A DNA stretch of 64,000 nucleotides from Zanthoxylum bungeanum (GCA_019454045.1 SKCR01001884.1:62001-126000), one strand, 5' to 3'; numbered from the stretch's first letter, positions 36,075 to 46,546 are shown. The notes: generated by a model not told the origin, from the sequence alone. Translations and numbers: made by a program.

Positions 36075-38992
36075 TAGACCCGGCCAAGGTTCCGGTTCGG
36101 AACTAGAATCGAACCGGAACCTCACCGGTTCGGTTAGGGTTCTTACCCTAACTGAACCGGTTGGAACCGCTGGAACCGGACCGTTCCAGCAGTTCCAAAC
36201 GGTTCCAACCGGAACCGTTGGAACCATAGGGTTCCAAACCGTTGGAGGGTTCCAACGGTAACACCTAACAGCTACTAGCCGTTGGGTGTTATCTTCATCC
36301 CAACGGCTAGTAGCCGTTGGGCTTCCCTGCCCCAATTTCTATAAAAAATAATAATAATAAATAATTTTAAATTTCCAAAATTACCCCTAATAACGGTAAT
36401 AAAACGAATAATTTTAGGGGCAGTTTAGGTATCACAAATATTCTAAAAATGTATAAATATGAGTGATTTTTCATTATTTCAACACACCAATTTCTCAATT
36501 CTCAATCTCAATTCTCTCATTTACAAATTAGAAATTACAATTTATCATTCTCAATTCTCTAATGGCAAGCTTATCTGAGAACACAATGTCAAATGTGCCA
36601 ACCCAAGAGAGCGACCATAATATCGGTTCACGGAGAAGAGAAGTTAAGTCTCGTTCCTCAGATGTTTTCAAAATTCATTTTCATTTAGACGTTGCTGATG
36701 AAGGTTCAAGAGCAGTATGCAACCATTGTGGGGTTTCTTATAAATTTTCTGGTGGATACGGCAATATGATCAAGCACCTGGAAAGACATCATGTGGTTGA
36801 GCTTGGACTTGATACGACACAAACTCAAATGGCCAGGTACGCATCATCTAGTAGAGGTACGAGTGCTTTAGATTTATTTAAATATTCTGATGCTAAAAAT
36901 AGAGAAGAATTTGCTAAATTAACTTGTATGACATATCTTTCTTTAAGTTTTGGTGAAAAAATTGTGTTTACGAATTACGTTCAAAATGCTTTAAATCCTG
37001 CTGCATGTAGAATGACTAGAAATACAACAAAACGTCAAAATTTTAAATTATACAAAGATGGTAAAATTATTTTAAATGAAACATTAAAGATATTAAAGGA
37101 CGTCTATCTATTTGTTCTGATATTTGGAGTGACCATTGGCAAACACACTCATATATGGGTGTGACTTATAATTGGATTGATGCATCATGGAACATGCAAA
37201 AATGATTTATTATATTTAGAGTTTTTGATGAACAACATACTGCACAAAATATTTATAGAATGATTAAAGTAATTTTTGATGAATATAGTTTATTAGGTAA
37301 AATTTTAACAGTTGGATTTGATAATGCATCTGCAAATGCTACATCAATCAAAGATTTAATACAAATATGCAAACCAAATTTAGGAGGTCGTTTTTTTCAT
37401 GTTCGTTGCACATGTCATGTCCTTAATTTATATGTTCAAGATGGTTTGGAAAAATTAACACATTTCATTGAGCCTATTAAAACTACACTTAATTGTATTT
37501 GGTCTTATTCTCAAATTAGGAGAGAATGGGCCAAGTTTTGTAAAATTAATGGTATTAAACCGATAAAATTTTCACGAGATGTTCCAACACGTTGGAATTC
37601 AACTTATTTTCTTTTATGTCAAGCTTTGCAATACAAAGATGCATTATGTAGTTTTTTTTCTCAAAATGTTCAACAAATCACACTTTTTCCGAATCAATGG
37701 GAAGTTTGTGAATTTTTTTTAGAGATTTTAAAAGTGTTTAATGATGCTACACTAATTTTTAGCGGAGTTTATTATTCTACGACACATTTATTTATTCTTG
37801 AAAGTTTGAATATTGTTGGAACTCTCGATGAGCATGTTGATAGTACCGATCCTAATGATATTGTTTTGTTAGAAGCTATTACTGCTATGAAATGAAAATG
37901 ATTGAATTATTTTAGAGACATTCTTTTATTTTATCTTATTGCTGCTGTTTTTGATCCTAGATTTAAATTAGAAGGTTTGAATAGTGCTTTACCCGCTTAC
38001 TATGGATATTTAGGAATAACCAATGAAGTTGATATTACAAGAATAATAGTTAAAATAAAAAACGACTTAATAGAGTTATTTAATGAATATGTCATAAAAT
38101 ATAACTTGCAATCAGTAGGACAATCTAGTAGTAGCGAAACGACCGTAGTGGAATCTAGACTTAGCGCATGTGATCGTTGGTTATTACAACGAAATAAAAA
38201 ACATAGGGATAACACGACTAATAACCCAGAATTAGATAATTATTTATCTACAAATTTTGAGTTTTCATCTGAATGTTTAGTTTATAAAAATTTTCAAATC
38301 CTTGAATGGTGGAACCGACATTAAAATGTATAGCATGTATTATCAATTATTGCTAAAGAGATATTGGTAGCACCTGTTTCCACCGTTGCGGTTGAACAAG
38401 CCTTTAGCATCAGAGACAATATATTGGAAGTCAGGCGGTCGTTATTACATCCAAGCACTCTAGAAGCAACAACATGTGTGGATGATTGGACCCTGGCTGA
38501 TCTTAGGCAACAACAAGATGCACCTGATGAATTTGAAGACTTGTTCGATAATGCATCTACAAGTGCAAGCGGAGCTGAAGGATCAACAACCACAGATGAT
38601 GATTGATAATTAAATAATTGGAAAATTACAATGGGGAAATATCTTTCAAATGTAATGGAATTAAATGAGCTTTGATTCCTCTCACCCCTGGAGGATACGT
38701 AGACAACTTAAGTTTTTAAAAATTTAAGTTCAAGCTCTTTAATTTAATTTTTTTTTTTAGATAAGAATTTTATTTGTAATTTAATGTAATTATTATGTAA
38801 TGTAAGTTTATTATATAAATTCAAATTCATTATTTAAAATTATATTATTTTATTCATCTCAATTTTTTATTTAAAAAAAAAACCGTATGGAACCGGAACC
38901 GAACGGTTCGGTTCCGGTTCCACACAAGGTGGAATTGGAACAGTTCGGTTCAGTTCCGGTTCAGAACCGAACCTAACCGCCGACCACCTCTA
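36075..38992 (+). mobile_element. hAT transposon with broken transposase
   Basis: The ends TAGACCCGGCCAAGG and (reverse complement) TAGAGGTGGTCGGCGG are imperfect inverted repeats. ATTTCTGC (36067-36074) and GTTTCTGC (38993-39000) flank the element and match at 7 of 8 bases, the target duplication size of hAT elements. Subterminal regions at both ends are packed with GGTTCCGGTTCGG-type motifs, likely transposase binding sites. Length is 2918 bases. Confidence 0.85.
36562..38606 (+). pseudogene. hAT transposase (BED zinc finger, DDE core, hATC dimerisation domain)
   Basis: The ATG at 36562 opens a frame with a BED zinc finger at about residues 40-75 (AVCNHCGVSYKFSGGYGNMIKHLERHH). A frameshift near 37100 and stops at about 37203, 37896 and 38322 divide the rest. 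The segment 37260-37895 contains VGFDNASANA (an aspartate of the catalytic core), CTCHVLNLYVQDGL and WNSTYFLL. 38364-38606 carries the C-terminal dimerisation domain (VAPVSTVAVEQAFS ... VRRSLLHPSTLEA) followed by a DDWTLADLR tail and an acidic end. The order and length fit an Ac/Tam3-type transposase of about 680 residues. The separate frames cannot make an active enzyme. Confidence 0.9.
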
Positions 38993-39000
38993 GTTTCTGC

Positions 39001-39170
39001 ATTACTTGGTGGTGTAAGGTTCATGATCTAGCCTTAAGGTTTTGGGTTCGAATTCAAGGAGTGTGTTTCTTATAAGAATCTGGGACAACCTTGAGTTTTA
39101 CATACTCCACTTAAACCCGAAATGAGTGGTTTAACGGCGGGATTTCTAACGATTTAAAAAAAAAAATCAA
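39001..39170 (+). repeat. tRNA-derived SINE, copy 1
   Basis: Contains a B-box GGTTCGAATTC, a conserved tail TTTTACATACTCC.CTTAA.CCCGAAATGAGTG, and an A-rich end near 39157-39170. The same arrangement is at 58745-58925. The hAT target site lies at its 5' edge. Confidence 0.6.
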
Positions 39171-39190
39171 AACAGTTTCTCCTCAACTTA

Positions 39191-39503
39191 TTATCCCACT
39201 ACTTCAACCGCCACTCCATTCCCATTTCCATTCACATACATCACCAAACTCCCATTTCCATGCTCATTAACACTACCAACACTATCACTCCCACTAATAA
39301 TTAATCCTTTGATAAACTGCAACACTCCTATCTTTTTTCCCAGCTCCAACTCTAATCTCACGCCCAAGATTACACTTAGGTAATTCTTATACAAAGAATT
39401 TCTATAAAGAGACTGTTTTGAGAGTGAAATATTAGATATTGAAGGGGTTTTAGGAGACCCCAAAAAAAAAAGAAAGAAGAAGCTGAATTCAAGCAAAGCC
39501 CAT
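39191..39503 (-). pseudogene. Candidate small secreted-type protein gene with a probable one-base frame break
   Basis: A 101-codon frame ends with tandem TAA codons at 39186-39193 but has no ATG. An ATG at 39503 (MGFA, then stop) lies immediately upstream in the neighbouring frame; the two differ by one T in a TTT run. The combined N-terminus would be hydrophobic, phenylalanine/leucine-rich, and signal-peptide-like. The body has SLYRNSLYKNYLSVILGVRL, GKKIGVLQFIKGLIISGSDS and a Gly/Asn-rich MYVNGNGNGVAVEVV end. It is not transposon-like and codon use looks coding, but I do not recognise the family. It is either a recent pseudogene or a gene with a base error in the assembly. Confidence 0.4.
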
Positions 39504-39940
39504 AAAGAAAAACAAGAACAATAAGCTATTTTTTCAATTGGATATGTTTAAAAACTGATCATAATCAAAATCCTAATCCCTAATTTTGTTTCATCACATA
39601 TTTTTTGACAGAGACAAATGGGCTTCGGGTGTGAGAGCCAAGGAAGACAGACAATGCAAGACAAGAGATATTGAATAAATGTGTGATTTATAAAATTAAA
39701 AAATAAAAACAAGAAAGGTTTCATGGGAGGTTTGATGTTAATTTGCTATCACCACCACTTAATTAAAAAACATGATCGTTAATGAATAGTAAAGTCGGTG
39801 AAATAAATTCGAGTTAAGGCCCAGTTATTTGCCAAGTGTAAATGGACTCAAAAATTGAACCCAATGAGTTTTGTAACTTAAAGCAAGTGTATTTTTTGCA
39901 TGGCTTATGACAGCATATCCCTATGATTGATGAGAATATT
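39504..39940. other. Spacer, possible 5' flank of the 39191-39503 candidate
   Basis: No other frame is seen. On the minus strand a TTTATAAATC box lies at about 39690, followed by CT-rich sequence. This could be a promoter and leader, but the distance to the ATG is long. Confidence 0.25.
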
Positions 39941-40871
39941 TGACCGGCGTAAACACACACGTATAACGCAAACGTACGTATCGTTCAAGTAGTATAAAAA
40001 TTATCGATCCCACGAGAACTAATACCTAAGTTATTAATTTTATGAGGTCAAATGATTACTAGTATCTAACAGGTTGTTTAATTGATTTGAAATGGTGACG
40101 ATTCTAAATTTAAAGACAAGTAAATAAAATTGTTTGAAAGAGATTTTAAGAAAATTCAATATTAAAAACTATCTAGGGTTGTGATTTCTTTAATATCATT
40201 TTAAAGATGAAGTGGTAATCTTATAGTTGGGTAAAATATGATTTATTATTACCTGAAACACTAAATTATGTTAAAAGCCTCTCCGATGGTCAAATACAAA
40301 TACCTAGTATAATCCAATTGAACCATATGGCTATTCAACCAAATTACCTAGATTCATTAAGATTAAGTTCCAATTAGGGTTACCCCCGTCCGACATGTAT
40401 ATTCCTATCCGTAAGGAAATCTTTAAAGGGTTATCTATCCTCAAGGAAGATCGTGGGCTATTGAGTCTGAGGTCTTAAACTTAAAATCCCTATGGCTATT
40501 GGCGATGACATGGATGACACGTGGCACGGTGCACGTTAGTACTCGGCTGTGATGGTGACACGTGGCACGGCGCATTTTAGCAAAGTCAAACTTCTCAAAT
40601 TCTGACCCGTTGACCCGGCGCATGTTAGCAGATCTGGTGCACGTTAGGCGTCGCGACGCTGATGACTTGGGCGTCGCGACGCGGACAATTTACCGAAATG
40701 CCATTTTTGCCAATTTTTCCTGTTTTGCTCCAAATCACCTCCAGAATGTCCTGAAACTTTATTTATCTACAAAATAACACAAAACACATCAAAATATTCA
40801 CATAACTCAAGAAACTATACAATATATTAGGTTAAATGAGTGGGAAATAGTGATAGATTTACCACTCATCA
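39941..40871 (-). repeat. 3' LTR of the minus-strand Athila-type element, shortened by deletion
   Basis: 931 bases against 2131 in the 5' LTR. Alignment is continuous up to about 40493 and resumes with GCGATGACATGG, which corresponds to about 50898. About 1.2 kb, including the R/U5 region and most of the ACGT-motif cluster, is missing. Confidence 0.9.
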
Positions 40872-42180
40872 CACACCCCCCAAACCTAACATTTTGCTAG
40901 TCCTCGAGCAAAATATAAAATAACATAAATAAATTAACTAAGCCACTTTCGTAGGGATCACGGTTGCATTTAGCGTATGCAACAAGCCTTTAAACCCCTA
41001 GGTGTCCCTAGTGGACGAGTTGTAGTCTCGTGAGGGTTTACAGCAATGATACCCACAAACATTTTACAAAAGTAAAAAGGTAGTAAAACTAATGCACACA
41101 AAAGCAAAAAGACAAGCGAAAAGAGAATAAAGAAGTTAGTAACTAATCAGGTGAAACTTCTACTCCAAGTTACTAGTTGTTTTGTTTCTTCTAAATTACC
41201 GAATAAGTAAATTCTCCGATCATTTTACCATTCTTCATAACACAGCCAACATAATATTAAACAACTCATTTTTGCCCACAGCAGTCATAAGTGCAGTTGA
41301 TAAGAGAGTAATATTTTTGTCCTAAAGTTCTATCAGATTTCACACCTTTTTGTAGCAATGGAATAATTTTTTTCTCATTTTTCTGATTTTTCTTTGATTT
41401 TTCTCTATTTTTTATTATATACAATATCTTCCATCTATGTAACGAGTGTTAGGTCGGTGGCTCCCAAACCAGTTGGCTTTAGGGCACCAGGTGTTAAGAC
41501 ACCCCTACGGACTTAATTACTCAGACTTCAGATATATATATTTTTGCAGCATCTTTGATCCATGTAACGAGCTTTGGGCCAGTGACTCCCAAACCAGTTG
41601 GTTTTAGGGCACTAGGTGTTAAAACACCCTTACAAACTTAATAACTCGGATCTCAGATTTTTTTTTTTTCTCCATCACTTTTTGAGATGCTTCCTCCAAT
41701 TAAACTAGAGCACTGAATATTACAAACTTTTCAATTTTAGCTCATGTCCGTATGTTTCCATGTATGTTGATAATACCTGTCAACTGAGCATATGAAGATT
41801 CATTTTAGTCAGTTTTATGGAGAATTCACAAATTAAATAATTTAAAAGGAAATAAAAAAAATTAACTTGTTTCGAAATAGGTTTGAGATACGTCTCAGGA
41901 GTGGAAATTCCTTACTCGGCTATCTCTTACCAATTTCACATTTTTAGTCAAAACACAAAAACGCAAAATATTTTTGTAATTTTTGAAAATTTTCCATTTT
42001 TTTTTTGTATTTTTCGAAAAAATTTTGGACTAAAAATAAAAACAACACACAAACTAAAAATAAGGTACTAATCAACTAATTCCCTCCCCCAAACCTAAAT
42101 GAGACATTGTCCCCAATGTCTTAAACAGTAGAAGAAGAGTTTAGAAGATAATACCTGGTTAGCTGAAATTTTACAGGAAA
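40872..42180 (-). repeat. 3' noncoding region with polypurine tract and paired hairpin repeats
   Basis: The polypurine tract is at 40872-40889. Two copies of a roughly 85-base unit (41440-41525 and 41565-41650) contain AGGTGTTAAGACACC-type hairpins, CTCGTTACA and GAGTCACC/GAGCCACC words. They match the paired units at 5318-5550 of the other Athila element. A TAGGTTTGGGGGAGGG tract follows GACATTGGGGACAATG at 42075-42120. No gene is seen. Confidence 0.65.
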
Positions 42181-42831
42181 TTAAAGGTTAAGATCCAGAT
42201 TAATTCGACGCCTCTTACCACGATCGTCCTCAGACCAATTTATCTTTGAAATGATAGGGTCAACTTTTGGTTCATAGGCTATGAGTTGGTCAATTAGATC
42301 TGGAGCAGTTCTGGCAGTAAATAGGAGTTCTTTTAAAGGTTTTGATATGAACCCATTTCTCCGAGCATCATCAAGAAACACACAAAGAAAATCATAAACC
42401 ATCAACGTTGTACAGCCCAATTGGTTTCTGGTGTATGTTCAGGTTCGCCCAAGATAGTACAATAAAAATTTCCTCCAATGTGCCCAAGCCACCTGGCAAA
42501 GCAATAAAAGCATCAGCACGGTTAATCATTTCCACTAGTCGTTCAGACATACCTGTACGATCAGTTCCTCTCCGTTTGATGGTTCAATAAGATTTGCCTC
42601 TGCCAAAGGTTTTGGGATGATTCCCAAAACGTGACTGCCTCCTTCCTGTGCGGCCTTTGAAACAATCCCCATTAGTCCAAGATTGCCTCCGCCATATATT
42701 AAGTGCATATTCCTTGCAGCTAAGACTCGACCCAATTCCTGTGCTGCTTCTATGTATTGTGGTTTAGTACCAACAGTACTACCGCAAAACACACAAATGT
42801 TTTCAACTCGTCTTCTTGAAGTGGCTTCCAT
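42181..42831 (-). pseudogene. LOG: LOG-family cytokinin-activating enzyme gene inside a retrotransposon
   Basis: Starts with ATG at 42831 and ends with TAA at 42181. Blocks in order: ENICVFCGSTVGTKPQYIEA, YGGGNLGLMG (nucleotide-binding glycine loop), GIIPKPLAEANL, then in the next frame [25 protein letters not shown] (the PGGxGTxxE signature), [20 protein letters not shown] further frame gives [28 protein letters not shown] and a basic DRGKRRRINLDLNL tail. LOG enzymes release free cytokinin from its nucleotide. The active-site arginine (MSER, aligned with MHxR) and the signature glutamate are kept. Two one-base shifts (near 42546 and 42395) prevent full-length translation. It is single-exon, unlike host LOG genes. 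It lies between the env-like frame and the 3' noncoding region, where accessory genes sit in env-bearing LTR elements. From memory, the GMSERxxEM variant and basic tail resemble a LOG-like subgroup of plants, but I cannot check that here. Confidence 0.93.
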
Positions 42832-42849
42832 TTTTTACTCTGGATGTCT

Positions 42850-43646
42850 TCAAAAGTGCAATGATGAGTTGAATTTATAATACCTGAAAAGGGTGAGTAA
42901 AAATAGCACAAGTATCTTCCAAAGGACGATTAGTAGCAAAATAGTAAAATAATCGTGATAGTCAAAAAGATCTGGATCCTGTCGGAGAAAATAAAAGAAA
43001 ACAACAAAACAAATCACAATTATTAGGAAAAGACAAAGAGATATAATATGTACAAGAATTACACAGCTTGATTGACGTCTATGCGTCAGGGACAAGCTTC
43101 CCATCCAATTTTCTTATAAATTGGCAAACATGGTCTTTTTGAGTCAGATTCCCGAGACTTAACAGTTGTCTTTCTTTTTGAAATTGTGTATGTAATTTGC
43201 GAAGGCTATGTGAACATATCCACTGGGATGCGTCTCAAGAGTCGAAGATATATCATCTAAAGACTCCTTACTCAAGCCATCCCTAATGAATTTAATTTTG
43301 TCTTCGCGATTATCAGACACCATTCCTAAAGAACGACAACGAGTATTGCAATTCCATCGTGCACATTTGTAACAAACACCATTTGCTTAGCTCTACGTTT
43401 CTTTGCATAGGTGCTTCTTCCAAAACCAGGCAGATGTGAAATAAAAGAGTCAGAAGACTCACCTGCCAATCGGACTCGTGCTTCAATTACCCAACGAATG
43501 TCATTGGAACACCATGGATTGTCAGTAGTCTCATCCGTTCCAAGCGAGCTTTGTAAACTTTCATCAGAGATTTTTGAGGGAGAGAAGAAAATTGCTTGTG
43601 AAGATTTGCGAGAGCTTCTTCCATCTTGAAATGACTTAATCTGCAA
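42850..43646 (-). pseudogene. env-like frame with membrane segments
   Basis: Three frame segments make up this region. 43326-43646 contains NDIRWVIEARVRLAGESSD and a GFGRSTYAKKRRAKQ basic block. A one-base loss then shifts to a frame with closely spaced cysteines (C-x2-C...C-x3-C) and a GLSKESLDD block ending at about 43160. 42850-43104 has two strongly hydrophobic runs (VHIISLCLFLIIVICFVVFF and TILLLIVLWKILVLFLL), likely membrane helices. Plant Athila elements are known for an env-like gene here. No signal peptide or cleavage site is clear, and no function can be assigned. Confidence 0.6.
42884..42897 (-). promoter_or_regulatory. Splice-acceptor-like site upstream of LOG
   Basis: On the minus strand CTCACCCTTTTCAGG lies about 53 bases before the LOG ATG, matching the site at 3753-3768 in the other element. 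It could allow LOG to be translated from a spliced subgenomic RNA. Confidence 0.4.
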
Positions 43647-43762
43647 AAACTAAACACACAAAATTAAATCACACCAAATCACAATATATACAAAAATTGC
43701 ATGGGTTGCCTCCCTGCGAGCGCTAAGTTTAAAGTCGTCAGCTAGACGTGACTTCTTGAACG

Positions 43763-45108
43763 TTAGGCTGGATCTGAAAGTGTGACACTTTCTTTTTGTC
43801 GCTCAAATGATTCTCCCCAGTAGTGCTTGACACGCTGACTGTTAACCTTGAATGTGTTGTTGGTATTGGGATCCAGTAACTCAACAGCTCCATATGGTAA
43901 AACCTGAGTGATCACAAATGGACCTGACCACCTAGATTTTAACTTTCCAGGGAAAAGTTTCAACCTCGAGTTGTACAACAACACCTGCTGCCTTGGTTCC
44001 AACTGTCTGTGCACTATTTTTCGGTCATGCCATTTTTTGGTCTTTTCCTTGTACAATTTGGCATTCTCATAAGCCTGTAGACGAAACTCCTCCAATTCGT
44101 TGAGTTGGTGAAGTCTTTTCTCTCCTGCAGCTTGTGAATCAAAATTCAACTTCTTCAGTGCCCAGTACGCCTTGTGCTCAAGCTCAACTGGTAGATGGCA
44201 CGCTTTCCCAAACACCAATCGATATGGGGACATACCAATGGGTGTCTTGTAAGCTGTCCGGTAGGCCCATAATGCATCATCTAGTTTTGTTGACCAGTCC
44301 CTCCTTGTTGATCCAACGGTCTTTCTAGGATTCTTTTGATTTCCTGTTTGAAACCTCAACCTGTCCATTTGACTGTGGATGGTAAGCTGTGGCAACTTTG
44401 TGAGTAACTCCGTATTTGGATAGGAGTGCATCGAAGTATCTGTTGCAGAAATGAGAGCCACCATCACTGATAATTGCCCGAGGTGTTCCAACCGAGTGAA
44501 AATGTTCTTTTTCAGGAATTTGATCACCACTTTTGAATCATTGGATGGCAGTGCAATTGCTTCGACCCATTTGGAGACGTAGTCTACAGCAACCAGGATG
44601 TACAGGTTCCGAATGATGGAACAAAGGGTCCCATGAAATCAATACCCCATACATCGAATATTTCCACTTCTAGAATGTTTTGCAACGGTCCTTCGTTTCT
44701 CCTGGAAATATTTCCCATTCTCTGGCACCTGTCACATTGAAAAGCAAAAAGATAAGCATCTTTAAAAAGAGTGGGCCAGAACAAACCTGATTGTAGGACT
44801 TTGGCTGCAGTTTTGTTTCCGCTGAAGTGTCCGCCATATGGTGATGAATGACAGTGTTGCAAAACACTGTTGATTTCCTCCTGTGGAACACATCGTCTCA
44901 GTAGTTGATCAGCACACCGTTTGAACAGGTACGGTTCATCCCAGACATAGTGTTTGACTTCTTTGAAGAACTTCTTCCGTTGCTGAGTTGTCCATTCCAA
45001 CGGCCATTTTCCTGACACAATGTAGTTGACATAGTCAGCATACCAAGGGACTTCCTGTTGTTTCATGGCAAAAAGCTGTTCATCTGGAAAAGTTTCTTTG
45101 ATTGACAT
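43763..45108 (-). pseudogene. pol: pol: integrase
   Basis: The N-terminal part (44584-45108) has the HHCC zinc-binding domain (HCHSSPYGGHFSGNKTA then CDRCQRMG) and the first core block [12 protein letters not shown] frame break at 44584 and another near 44460 interrupt the catalytic core. The C-terminal part (43763-44350) is open and has the [20 protein letters not shown] block, an [14 protein letters not shown] region and HYWGE near the end. Integrase inserts element DNA into the genome. It is separated from RNase H by a single in-frame TGA (45115-45117). Confidence 0.9.
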
Positions 45109-45114
45109 TCTTTG

Positions 45115-45700
45115 TCAGCTGTTTCTCTCCTCATTCTCGAGCCTCGATAGATGATCTGCCACCTGATTCTCTGTCCCTTTCCTGTCTCGAATCTCCACGT
45201 CGAATTCTTGCAAAAGAAGTATCCAACGGATCAATCTGGGTTTGGCATCTTTCTTTGTGATCAGATATTTGATTGCTGAATGATCTGTGTAGACCACCAC
45301 TTTGGGACCCAACAGATAAGAGCGGAATTTGTCAAAAGCGTACACAACTGCGAGCAACTCCTTTTCGGTGGTTGTGTAGTTGAGTTGAGCTTCATTCAAA
45401 GTTCTGCTGGAGTAGTAAATGGTGTGGAAAATCTTTGCTTTGCGTTGTCCCAAAACTGCACCTACAGCAAAATCACTAGCATCACACATTACCTCAAATG
45501 GAAGGGTCCAGTCTGGTGCTACTATGATGGGAGCAGAGACCAGCTTCTGTTTTAAGATTTCAAAGGCTTCCTGGCATTCTTTGGTGAAGTTGAAAGGCAC
45601 ATCCTTTTCCAGAAGATTGCAAAGAGGTTTTGCAATCTTGGAAAAGTCTTTGATAAATCTCCTGTAAAAACCTGCATGTCCAAGAAAACTTCGAATACCT
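45115..45700 (-). pseudogene. pol: pol: RNase H
   Basis: RNase H blocks are intact: [50 protein letters not shown] and VADHLSRLE. They lie in one frame with the end of reverse transcriptase (connection region [38 protein letters not shown]). A single TGA ends the frame before integrase. Confidence 0.9.
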
Positions 45701-46476
45701 TTAACTGATGTTGGTGGAGGTAGTTTTTCAATTGTCTCTATCTTTGCTTTGTCTACCTCAATTCCCTTTTGTGAGATCCGGTGTCCAAGAACAATGCCTT
45801 CCTGCACCATAAGTGGCATTTCTCCCAGTTGAGTACCAGGTTTGTATCTTCGCACCTTTGTAACACTGTTCCAAATTTTGCAAACAATGGTCAAAAGAAT
45901 CTCCAAACACAGAAAAGTCATCCATAAAAACCTCCATACTCTGCTCCAGCATGTCTGAGAAGATGGCCATCATGCAACGCTGAAATGTGGCAGGGGCATT
46001 ACATAATCCAAATGGCATCCTGCGGAAAGCAAAAGTACCATAGGGACATGTAAATGTAGTTTTCTCCTGGTCTTCTGGTGCGATGGCAATCTGATTGTAC
46101 CCTGAATATCCGTCCAGAAAGCAATAGAACTCATGTCCTGCCAGTCTGTCTAACATCTGGTCAATGAATGGTAGCGGAAAATGGTCCTTTCTCGTGGCTT
46201 TGTTCAGTTTTCGTAGTCCATGCATACTCTCCATCCAGTCACTGTTCTTGTTGGAATTAGCTCATTCTTTTCATTGGTAACCACAGTAATTCCTCCTTTC
46301 TTTGGTACACACTGCATAGGACTCACCCAACTGCTGTCTGAGATGGGGTAAATGATGCCAGCATCCAACCATTTGATGATTTCTTTCTTCACGACTTCCT
46401 TCATGATTGGATTGAGTCTCCGTTGATGCTCCACTGTGGGTTTGTACTCATCGTTCATCAGATTTTGTGCATGCAA
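45700..46476 (-). pseudogene. pol: pol: reverse transcriptase
   Basis: Blocks in order: WLDAGIIYPISDSSWVSP, GWRVCMDY, then after a one-base shift near 46206 KATRKDHFPLPFIDQMLDR, FYCFLDGYSGYNQI, TFTCPYGTFAFRRMPFGLCN, and the catalytic [10 protein letters not shown] (FMDD). Another one-base shift follows near 45860. This is a Ty3/gypsy reverse transcriptase of normal length with two frame breaks. Confidence 0.93.
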
Positions 46477-46546
46477 AATGATGGACTAATGCCTCGAATG
46501 TCTGCTATAGTCCAGCCAATGGCTTTCTTGTGCTCTCGTAACACTC

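Noticed and set aside
40562..40777. Frame repeated identically at 50958-51173
   Set aside because: These are the same U3 part of the two Athila LTRs, not a protein gene.
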